Below, in pieces: positions 24,383 through 31,700 of a stretch of 64,000 bases of DNA (the stretch's first letter is position 1; each line of letters opens with the position of its first letter). Source of the DNA: JAFGCL01 sp964423835 (GTDB lineage Bacteria > Chloroflexota > Dehalococcoidia > UBA2247 > RBG-13-53-26). The translations under genes were made by a program, and so were the position numbers. Below the pieces are notes generated by a model, which had not been told where the DNA came from, did no database searches, and was given only the letters and a program-made list of their open reading frames with translations. The stretch lies in NCBI GenBank assembly GCA_964423835.1, contig CAYRGJ010000002.1, positions 122,050-186,049 on the forward strand, in the 5' to 3' direction.

Positions 24383-24964
24383 CTATGCCTTCCACTGGCC
24401 GAAGTACTTGCAGGCCTTGCCGCCGTCCATGACGCACTCCTGCTCCTCGAGTCCGAGGACCTCGGCCTTGGTCATCTCACCCACGCCCCAGATGTATCCC
24501 CGCATCATGTGGCAGAACTCCTTGCAGGGGAACGGGTAGTTGACGATGTACACGTTGACGCCGTTCTTGCCTACCGGCTCGACCTTGACGGTCCCGTGGG
24601 AATGGACCAGCCCCCAGATGCGGGGGCTCTGGGTCAGCATGAACTTGATATCGAACAGGCTTATCAGCGATTTGTAGTACTTGCTTATCATGTCTTTGGC
24701 CAGGAAACGGCCCATCTCAAAGAAGTACTCCCCCGGCTTGCGGGAGCCGGGGGTAGCCGCCAGGGCCTTGCCGGCCCCGACCAGGAGATCATGATAGATC
24801 CGCTCCGGGACCCGGTCTGAAGGCAGCAGGCCCCGTCGGGCAGCGAGGTCTTTGTTGTCGATGGTGGCCAGAATGGCCTGGAGCACAGGCTCGCCGAGGG
24901 TCTTCCCGATGAATGCCATGGTCGAATTGACCAGTGTGACCTTGACCCTGGGTTCATCCGCCAA
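24383..24964 (-). CDS. V4R/heme-NO-binding-like sensor protein (uncertain)
   Basis: Protein of 193 residues. The C-terminus reads GLEEQECVMDGGKACKYFGQWKA, the pattern (C..DGG..C.F..W) that closes V4R and related heme-NO-like or Mxa/DUF2378 small-molecule sensor domains. The middle, PGEYFFEMGRFLAKDMISKYYKSLISLFD, also fits that helical fold. It may sense a hydrocarbon, heme or fatty acid; the ligand is unknown. The start is TTG at 24964, fixed by GGGAGGTGG with six bases spacing; the adjacent ATG is out of frame. It is a stand-alone domain without an attached output. Confidence 0.5.
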   Translation of the reverse strand: MADEPRVKVTLVNSTMAFIGKTLGEPVLQAILATIDNKDLAARRGLLPSDRVPERIYHDLLVGAGKALAATPGSRKPGEYFFEMGRFLAKDMISKYYKSLISLFDIKFMLTQSPRIWGLVHSHGTVKVEPVGKNGVNVYIVNYPFPCKEFCHMMRGYIWGVGEMTKAEVLGLEEQECVMDGGKACKYFGQWKA

Positions 24965-25422
24965 CTGCCACCTCCCTTCTGCGCCGGACAGAGATCAGGG
25001 CCGGGAGCGGCGGGCCCTCCGCGGTGTCCGGGATATCCGGCCCATCACTGGCCCGAATCATAAGTTCAGGCGCAGGGGATGTCAACACTCAGGCTTCGGC
25101 CGGTGGAGGCAACGCGTGTATCTGGACGACCTGAAGGGCTGAGGCGGTGAGCACGGGCAAACGTAGAGGAACCCCTTCGGACAGCGAAGGTACCCAAAAG
25201 AAGGATTCGGGGGCATCTTAGTCCGGACCCGCAGACCTATCAGTTACCTCATCATCAGCCGCCTCCGCACTCCCCCCGTTCCCAACCTGCGTTGAGCCTT
25301 TCAGGGCAATGCATCTCCCGAGACGCCGACGCTTCGATATCTCTAGCTATCCCCGAGTCTAACTACGCTCCCGAATCCTCTCTTGCGACCTCTCCCAGAC
25401 TGCCTTGGCCTGGGTCTCTGCA
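24965..25422. other. Intergenic stretch without recognised features
   Basis: About 458 bases between the V4R-like gene start and the end of SpoIIAA-like paralog 3. Local base composition is lower in G+C than the genes near 25250-25390. I see no gene, RNA or clear hairpin. Confidence 0.5.
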
Positions 25423-25833
25423 CTATTTGTCGCCGGGCCCCCCGCCCAACCCTTTGCTGTGAGGATTTTGAGAGGCCGCCACCAGCCATTCCCTGGCCTC
25501 GTCCACTGTGGATGCGTAGTGGGCGTTCAGGTGTATGGCTGTCGCATGGACCTGCGCCGCCGATTTCTGCAGCGAGGTCATCCCCACAAAAGCCACCCGG
25601 GTGCCGGGGATGCTCTTCAGTGTTCCGGCAACGTCCCTGGCCTTGTTGAGTATCGCCAGCGACATCTGGGTGTTCCGGGCATCGATCAGGACCAGGACAC
25701 CGCCCGTTTCCTTCAGCAGCGCCTGTTTCAAATCGTCCCAGACCGCCAGGCTGGATTCCTCGTCCCGGTTGGCGAAGTCCGCCACCAGTATCTCCCGGCC
25801 CTTGTGGACGGTCCGCTGCACGTTCTTCCTCAT
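25423..25833 (-). CDS. SpoIIAA/STAS-like protein, paralog 3
   Basis: Protein of 136 residues. Blocks are TVHKGREILVADFANRDEES, VLVLIDARNTQMSLAILNKARDV, TRVAFVGMTSLQKSAAQVHA and STVDEAREWLVAA, all shared with the other cluster members. The open frame runs 130 codons further upstream, but that part crosses another gene fragment and reads as non-coding, so the start is placed at the ATG at 25833. The TATAAT of the cluster element is only about ten bases upstream, so the message would be nearly leaderless. The C-terminal tail (SQNPHSKGLGGGPGDK) is longer than in the paralogs. Confidence 0.7.
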   Translation of the reverse strand: MRKNVQRTVHKGREILVADFANRDEESSLAVWDDLKQALLKETGGVLVLIDARNTQMSLAILNKARDVAGTLKSIPGTRVAFVGMTSLQKSAAQVHATAIHLNAHYASTVDEAREWLVAASQNPHSKGLGGGPGDK

Positions 25834-25843
25834 TCCGACCAGA

Positions 25844-25862
25844 ATTATATCAGGCCACACAA
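25844..25862 (-). promoter_or_regulatory. Cluster element TTGTGTG-N6-TATAAT, copy 3
   Basis: Minus strand TTGTGTGGCCTGATATAAT with the same 13-base offset between TTG and TATAAT. It faces paralog 3. Confidence 0.55.
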
Positions 25863-25916
25863 CCCCAACCGCAGGCGATCGAAGGCCGGTTCGGCAGTCA
25901 CCGCTCCAGGGGCATA

Positions 25917-25935
25917 TTGAGCCGGCTGGTATACT
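25917..25935 (+). promoter_or_regulatory. Cluster element TTGAGCC-N6-TATACT, copy 4
   Basis: TTGAGCCGGCTGGTATACT, same 13-base offset. It faces a decayed paralog fragment and, beyond it, the SCP2-like and Fe-S genes, which may now use it. Confidence 0.6.
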
Positions 25936-25969
25936 GTTCGCCAGTGGACATCGCCGGTTCCTCTTAAGC

Positions 25970-26044
25970 ATGGGCATGCGGGCCCACTTCTGCTCCTCCC
26001 TGGAGGAGGGCCAGGACTGGCTGGTGAAGGAAGATGACAGATAG
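25970..26044 (+). pseudogene. SpoIIAA-like remnant (C-terminal end only)
   Basis: An open stretch encoding MRAHFCSSLEEGQDWLVKED plus Asp-Arg and a stop. It corresponds to the last 25 residues of the cluster family (compare VNARFFNTVEEAEEWLIQEA). The rest of the gene is missing; the cluster element still lies just upstream. This fits an internal deletion of a former sixth copy. Confidence 0.6.
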
Positions 26045-26064
26045 GTAATCAGAGGGAGAGGGAT

Positions 26065-26559
26065 ATGCTGCTGTTTCTTTCGCCGGAATGGTTGGATGCC
26101 GTAGGCCGGAACTACACCGCCAACCCCAATAACCGGAACAAGATCTTCAAGGGCCTGGATCTGGTTCTGACGTTCCGGGTTGAAGCTGACCCTAAGTTCG
26201 CCCTGGACCAGGACCTCTACCACTGCATCCACTGGATCGACGGGGTCCGTCAGCCCGACAGCGGTCTCCTCAGCCGGGAAAACGCCGAGAAGAAGTCCGA
26301 CTTCATCCTGGCGGCCGGACCGGCCACATGGAAAAGAGTGATCAAGAAGGAAGCCGGATTCGTGTCGGCCGTAATGACGGGAAAGATCAAGGTCCAGAAA
26401 GGCTCTGGAGCCGACATCATGACGCTGGCATCAAAGAGCCCGGTGCTGGCTGACACCTTCAACGAGGTGGACACGGAATGGCCGGACGAGATGTCGCCAC
26501 AGCGGCTGCGGGAGTACCAGGCGACGGTGGCGCAGTTCAGGCAGAGGTTGAGAGTCTAG
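26065..26559 (+). CDS. SCP2-like sterol/lipid-carrier domain protein
   Basis: Protein of 164 residues resembling the SCP2 lipid-binding domain: DLVLTFRVEADP, SDFILAAGPATWKRVIKKEAGFVSAVMTGKIKVQKGS and SKSPVLADTFNEVDTEWPDEM. The VMTGKIKVQKG segment is the usual SCP2 core (MxGKxKxxGD). Domains of this kind bind acyl chains or other hydrophobic molecules in the cytosol. The gene ends 12 bases before the cysteine-rich Fe-S gene, so the two form an operon. GAGGGAGAGGG precedes the ATG. Confidence 0.7.
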   Translation: MLLFLSPEWLDAVGRNYTANPNNRNKIFKGLDLVLTFRVEADPKFALDQDLYHCIHWIDGVRQPDSGLLSRENAEKKSDFILAAGPATWKRVIKKEAGFVSAVMTGKIKVQKGSGADIMTLASKSPVLADTFNEVDTEWPDEMSPQRLREYQATVAQFRQRLRV

Positions 26560-26571
26560 AAGAGCTGGCGC

Positions 26572-27483
26572 GTGAAGAGATCGACCAGGAATATCGCCAG
26601 GATACACGGATGGCGCCTGGACCGCACCGTCCACAACTACATCTACTTCGCCTACTATCACCTCTACGTCTCCGCCCTCATCAAGAGCTCCCGCGCCCTT
26701 TCCAGGGCCGGGCTGAAGCCAGTGCTGCGCTACTCCCTGGCGTTCCTTTTCGAGCGGTACCACTCCAAGGTGTTGGGTCCGGAAGACGTGCGGAAGATCA
26801 TCACCCTGAAGGAAGACGTGGTGTTCGGGCCCGATGAGAGCAAGCGCATCATCCCTTTCGACCACGCCAACAAGCTCATCCTGAAGGAGCCGGGCTTCAT
26901 AGCAGTCATGGATTGCCCCTGCCGCCTGGCCCGCGGGAGGACCTGCCAGGCCCCGGGGGTATGCATGGCGGTGGGCCGGACGTACGCCGAGTTCTGGCTG
27001 GAGCACTGTGACAAGTACCACGTCCGGAAGGTAGATCAGGCTGAGGCGCTGGTCATCATCAGGGAGGCCCGCGAACGAGGCTGCATCACCACGGCCTGGT
27101 TCAAGGTGGCCACCGGCGGCACTACAGGGGTGATTTGCTCGTGCTGCTCCTGCTGCTGTGTGGCCATGGAAGGAATGCATCTGGGGAAGATGTTCGACCA
27201 GGGCCTCTCGAACATCATTCCCTCGGGATACGCCGTGGTTCTCGACCGCGACAAATGCACTTCGTGCCGGCAGTGCAGCCGGGTGTGCATGTTCAAGGCC
27301 ATCACCTTCGATGAGGATGACTTGTTCACCTACGGCAGCGCTGCCTGCATGGGCTGCGGCCTGTGCACGGAGGCCTGCGGGCCGGGAGCCCTGAGCCTGG
27401 TGCGGAACAGGGCGAATAGCGACCCCCTGGACGTTGATGAGCTCCGGGAGAAGCTCGGCCATGAGGCCGGCCACGGCGGATAA
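26572..27483 (+). CDS. Cysteine-rich 4Fe-4S ferredoxin-like protein, paralog
   Basis: Protein of 303 residues and paralog of the gene at 11505. In order: DCPCRLARGRTC and GVCMAVGR near 115-135, then GVICSCCSCCCVAMEG near 184-199, then CTSCRQCSRVC and CMGCGLCTEACGPG near 224-270. The latter are two [4Fe-4S] ferredoxin sites, the second with an atypical final spacing. The N-terminal 60 residues contain a hydrophobic, aromatic helix (VHNYIYFAYYHLYVSALIKS) that may attach the protein to the membrane. It follows the SCP2-like gene by 12 bases; start is GTG 26572, with only a weak ribosome site. Electron transfer linked to a hydrophobic substrate is a reasonable guess, not shown. Confidence 0.7.
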   Translation: MKRSTRNIARIHGWRLDRTVHNYIYFAYYHLYVSALIKSSRALSRAGLKPVLRYSLAFLFERYHSKVLGPEDVRKIITLKEDVVFGPDESKRIIPFDHANKLILKEPGFIAVMDCPCRLARGRTCQAPGVCMAVGRTYAEFWLEHCDKYHVRKVDQAEALVIIREARERGCITTAWFKVATGGTTGVICSCCSCCCVAMEGMHLGKMFDQGLSNIIPSGYAVVLDRDKCTSCRQCSRVCMFKAITFDEDDLFTYGSAACMGCGLCTEACGPGALSLVRNRANSDPLDVDELREKLGHEAGHGG

Positions 27484-27523
27484 CGAGATCGCCCCGGAGG
27501 GCCAATTCGCCCGGTCCCGGCTG

Positions 27524-27542
27524 TTGCGCCCGCTGGTATACT
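27524..27542 (+). promoter_or_regulatory. Cluster element TTGCGCC-N6-TATACT, copy 5
   Basis: TTGCGCCCGCTGGTATACT, with the same 13-base offset, facing SpoIIAA-like paralog 4, about 57 bases before its start codon. Confidence 0.65.
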
Positions 27543-27598
27543 ATCGCCGGAGATAATCCTGGGCAGACTTCGCGGAACGAACCCGAGGAGGTGCCGGT

Positions 27599-27973
27599 GT
27601 GAAATACGCGCGGCAGATAACCTACAAGGGACGGCGCATCTGGTTTCTGGATGCGGCCAACAGGAATGAGCAAGAGGTGCCGGCGGCCTTCGAAGAGGCC
27701 AGACAGGTGCTGGTCAAGGAGAGGGAAGGCGGCCTGTTCCTGATTGATGGCCGGAATATGCCCGTGTCAATGGCGATACTGAACAAGGCCAAAGAGGCGG
27801 CGGAAATGGCGAAAGATGACCCGCGCTATCGCGTGGCCTTCGTGGGGCTGGCCGGCATGACCAAGTCAATGGCGGAGATCCATGCCAAGACCAGGCGTGT
27901 GAACGCGCGTTTCTTCAACACGGTTGAAGAGGCTGAAGAGTGGCTGATCCAGGAGGCCGACAAGCCTCAATAA
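27599..27973 (+). CDS. SpoIIAA/STAS-like protein, paralog 4
   Basis: Protein of 124 residues, GTG start with GAGGAGGTG upstream. Blocks: ITYKGRRIWFLDAANRNEQE, GLFLIDGRNMPVSMAILNKAKEA, YRVAFVGLAGMTKSMAEIHAKTRRVN, FFNTVEEAEEWLIQEADKPQ. It is closest to paralog 5 on the opposite strand 330 bases away. The family is all-cytosolic and single-domain. No partner gene is evident, so any anti-sigma or kinase partner would be elsewhere. Confidence 0.75.
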   Translation: MKYARQITYKGRRIWFLDAANRNEQEVPAAFEEARQVLVKEREGGLFLIDGRNMPVSMAILNKAKEAAEMAKDDPRYRVAFVGLAGMTKSMAEIHAKTRRVNARFFNTVEEAEEWLIQEADKPQ

Positions 27974-28016
27974 GGCTTGTGGCAAACGCGTGTCTCGAGG
28001 CTCACATGGAGGAAAG

Positions 28017-28173
28017 ATGGCGGAGAAGAAGACCAAGGGCGTATGTGCCTTCTGCGGCAGACCAATCTATCTAAGTCGTTATGATGAGGAGACCCACCGG
28101 GGAACGGTGGCTTCACTACGCGGCCCCTGATGGCAAGCAGGCCGGCCATATCGCCAAGCTGAAGCAGAGCTAG
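28017..28173 (+). pseudogene. Frameshifted small zinc-ribbon gene (probable)
   Basis: From the ATG at 28017 (after GGAGGAAAG) the frame reads KGVCAFCGRPIYLSRYDEE and stops at 28130. In the +1 frame the sequence continues as RWLHYAAPDGKQAGHIAKL and stops at 28173. Joined near 28100 these would give one short protein with a CxxC knuckle and a coherent C-terminal end. A single-base indel in the organism or the assembly would explain it. The alternative is a genuine 37-residue peptide. Confidence 0.4.
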
Positions 28174-28236
28174 GACCTGACCCGCAAGGGCAGGCAGATC
28201 TGGATCATGGACGCTGCCATGCCGCTCTCACCCGCA
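28174..28236 (+). pseudogene. SpoIIAA-like remnant (N-terminal part, internally deleted)
   Basis: The plus strand reads LTRKGRQIWIMDAAMPLSPA and then VLKKM. The first half matches the N-terminus of the cluster family (LTTYKGKPIWIMDAAN) and the second half matches a later block (GRNMPVSMAILNKA), joined without the ~40 residues between. No start or normal end is present. It lies head-to-head with intact paralog 5. Confidence 0.45.
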
Positions 28237-28300
28237 GTATTGAAGAAGATGGGGCTGGCGCCTTTGCCTGTCTTCCGCTCGGCATCGATCAGGGCGTTGG

Positions 28301-28681
28301 TTAGCGCTTCTGAAGCTTGTCAGCCTCTTTCACCAGCCACTCCTTGGCATCTTCAGGCTTATCGAAGAAACCGGCGTGCACGCGCCTGGTAGTGGCGTAG
28401 ACCTGGGCTGTTGACTGGGAGATACCGGAAAGCCCTATGAACGCCACGCAGAAGCGAGGATCGCCCTTCACCAAGTCGGCAACCTCCACCGCCTTCTTCA
28501 CCGTCGCCGGGGTCATCGCCGCGTTGGTGCAATCGACCAGGGCCAGCAATCCGTCCCGTTCCCTGGCCAACACCTGTTTGGCATCCTCCCAGGCCTCAAG
28601 GCACGCCCTTTCGTCTTTGTTGGCTGCATCCATGATCCAGATCGGCTTGCCTTTGTAGGTTGTCAGCTGGCCGTGTTTCAC
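28301..28681 (-). CDS. SpoIIAA/STAS-like protein, paralog 5
   Basis: Protein of 126 residues. GTG at 28681 is preferred because GAGGAGG lies six bases before it and the sister gene at 27599 has the same start (GTG-AAA). Blocks: LTTYKGKPIWIMDAANKDER, LALVDCTNAAMTPATVKKAVE, FCVAFIGLSGISQSTAQVYA, FFDKPEDAKEWLVKEADKLQ. The central DARN is DCTN here, so the ligand pocket may differ. It faces away from the giant surface-protein gene, whose end is 75 bases upstream. Confidence 0.75.
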   Translation of the reverse strand: MKHGQLTTYKGKPIWIMDAANKDERACLEAWEDAKQVLARERDGLLALVDCTNAAMTPATVKKAVEVADLVKGDPRFCVAFIGLSGISQSTAQVYATTRRVHAGFFDKPEDAKEWLVKEADKLQKR

Positions 28682-28718
28682 GTGTGCCCTCCTCGAACCT
28701 GCCGAGTATCCCGCCGGC

Positions 28719-28737
28719 ATTATACCAGCCGGCGCAA
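28719..28737 (-). promoter_or_regulatory. Cluster element TTGCGCC-N6-TATAAT, copy 6
   Basis: Minus strand TTGCGCCGGCTGGTATAAT, the closest to a consensus of all copies, 38 bases before the GTG of paralog 5. Confidence 0.65.
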
Positions 28738-28755
28738 TATCAGTCAGGAGAGAGG

Positions 28756-31700
28756 TCAGGCATACACTATATGCAACCTGGGCACAGCGCCGCCTTCATA
28801 CGGCAGGCTGACAAAGCTGGCTCCTGACGAACCGCCCTCGTCCTCCACAAAGATGAGGACAGTCCCGTCGGAGTAGGTGTTGGAGTCGACCAACTCCTGT
28901 ATTAGGGCGGCCAGGTCGGGAGAGTCGCGATAGGCCCAATCGCCGGATTCGCTGGTCCAGACGCCGGCGGCGGTAGTCCTGGTCCTGCTCCCGTAGTCGG
29001 CCGGGCTGGATGGAGCCATTGGATCACCTGAGTCCTCGGCCCGCACCATGAGGGCGGTGGCATTGTCCCACCGGGCGTTGACCATCTCCAGGCGTGCTTC
29101 CAGGATGACCGCATTCTGGGGCAGAGTGATACCGGTGAAACGGAACCAGGCGCCGTAGAGCTGGCTGTTGTCGGTTCGGGAAAGCTCATCGAAGTACCCC
29201 CACGTCGTGGAGAAGTTGTCGGTACCCTCCTCCAGGCTCACCAGGATTTCGCCGCCAGTTGCCGGCTCCTCGACGGTGATGGTGACGGCCTCGGAGTCGG
29301 TCAGCAGGCCATCGGAGACCTCGAACCGGATGTCGGGGAAGACGCCGGCCGAGCCGGGCGTCCAGGAGAAGGAACCGGTCAGGTCATCAAACGAGGCCCC
29401 GTCGGGCAGGTTGGAGGCGGAGAAGGTGAGGTTGTCGCCGTCGGGGTCGCTGGCCGCAACGTCGATGGTCAGAAGCTGGTCGACAACCGCCGTCTGGTCG
29501 CCGACCGGGTCCAGCACGGGAGGCTGGTTGGCCGGCACCGGCTCCTCGACGGTGATGGTGATGGCCTCGGAGTCGATCAGCAGGCCGTCCGAGACCTCGA
29601 ACTGGATGTCGGGGAAGACGCCGGCGGAACCGGGCGTCCAGGAGAACGAGCGTGTGGCGGGATCAAAGGCAGCCCCGTCAGGCAGGTTGGACGCGGAGAA
29701 GGTGAGGTTGTCGCTGTCGGGGTCAGTGGCCGCAACGTCGAAGGTCAGCAGCTGGTCAACAATCGCCGTCTGGTCGCCGATCGGGTCCAGCGCGGGGGGC
29801 TGGTTGGGAGGCGGAGGCGCTTCATTGACGGTGATGGTAATGACCTCGGAGTCGGTCAGCAGGCCGTCGGAGACCTCGAACTGGATGTCGGGGAAGACGC
29901 CGGCCGAACCGGGCGTCCAGGAGAAGGAACCGGTCAGGGCATCAAACAAGGCCCCGTCGGGCAGGTTGGAGGCGGAGAAGGTGAGGTTGTCGCCGTCGAG
30001 GTCGCTGGCCGCAACGTCGAAGGTCAGAAGCTGGCCCACGACGGCTGTCCTGTCGCCGACCGGTTCCAGCACCGGAGGCTGATCGGCGGGCGCTGGCTCC
30101 TCGATGGCGTCCAGCACGGGAGGCTGGCTGGCCGGCGTTCCGCTGCCGCCGTACTTGATATACAGCCGGGGAATGGAGCCGCTCTCATATGTGAGCGGCA
30201 CGAACTCCGCCCCGGACGCACTGCCGTTGTTGTCCAGCAGGATCAGGATGGTCCCGCCGGAGTAGCTGTACGAGTTGACCAGCTCCTGGATGACCGGCGC
30301 CAGGTTCGGTGAGTCGTGGTAGGCCCAGTCGCCGAAACCGCTGGTCCAGGCTACGCCGGCCGATGTGCGCGCCCTGGAGGTGTGATCGGCGGTGCTGGAA
30401 GGCGCAGAGGGGTTGGCCGATTTCTCGGCCCGTATATTGAGGATGGTGCCACTGCCCCAGCTGGCGTGCGCCATCTCCAGGTGCGCCTCCTCGATTACCG
30501 CTCCCGGCGGTATGGTAACGTCCGTGAATCGCAGCCAGGCATTGTAGGGCTGGCCGGCCTCGGACCAGTTGAGCGTGCTGTAGTATCCCCAGGCGCCGGA
30601 GAACCCGTCATCGGCGCCCGATGCCAGGCTGACCAGCAGGTCACCGCCGGAAGAGGGCTCAAAGACGTTGATGGTGATGGCCTCGGAATCGGTCAGCAGG
30701 CCGTCGGAGACCTCGAACACGATGTTGGGATAGACGCCGGTAGCAGCCGGCGTCCAGGAGAAGGAACCGGTCACGGTATCAAACGAGGCCCCGCCGGGCA
30801 GGTTGGATGCGGAGAAGGTCAGGCTATCGCCGTCGGGGTCGCTGGCGGCGACATTGAAGGACAGCTGCTGGCCGACCAGAACCGTCCTGCCACCGATGGC
30901 ATCCAGCACCGGAGGGCGGTTGGCGGGCGTTCCGCTGCCGCCGTACTTGATGAACAGCCTGGGGACGGAGCCGCTCTCAAAGGAGCTGCTGACGAAATCC
31001 GCCCCGGCCGCGCTGCCGTTGTTGTCCAGCAGGATCAGCATGGTCCCGCCCGAGTAGCTGTACGTATCTACCAGCTCCTGGATGACCGGCGCCAGGTTCG
31101 GAGAATTGTGGTAGGCCCAGTCGCCGAAACCGCTGGTCCAGGCCACGCCGGCCGAGGTGCGCGCCCTGGAGTTGTGATCGGCGGTGCTGGAAGGCGCAGA
31201 GGGGTTGGCCGATTTCTCGGCCCGTATATTGAGGCTGGTACCACTGCCCCAGCTGGTGTGCACCATCTCCAGGTGCGCCTCCTCGATTACGGCCCCCGGC
31301 GGTATGTTCACGTCCGTGAAGCGCAGCCAGGCATTGTAGGGCTGGCCCGCCTGGGACCAGACAAGCGTGCTGTAGTATCCCCAGGCGCCGGAGAACCCGT
31401 CATCCGCGCCCGATGCCAGGCTGACCAGCAGGTCACCGCCGGAGGAGGGCTCAAAGACGCTTACGGTGATGGCCTCGGAATCGGTCAGCAGGCCGTCGGA
31501 GACCTGGAATACGATGTTGGGATAGACGCCCGTGGCGGCCGGCGTCCAGGAGAAGGAACCGGTCACGGTGTCAAACGAGGCCCCTCCCGGCAGGTTGGAT
31601 GCGGAGAAGGTCAGGCTATCGCCGTCGGGGTCGCTGGCGGTGACATTGAAGGACAGCTGCTGGCCGACCAGAACCGTCCTGTCACCGATGGCATCCAGCA

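Noticed and set aside
25834..26232. N-terminal extension of SpoIIAA-like paralog 3
   Set aside because: It runs antisense through the remnant and the SCP2-like gene; no domain, and the family starts at the ATG chosen.
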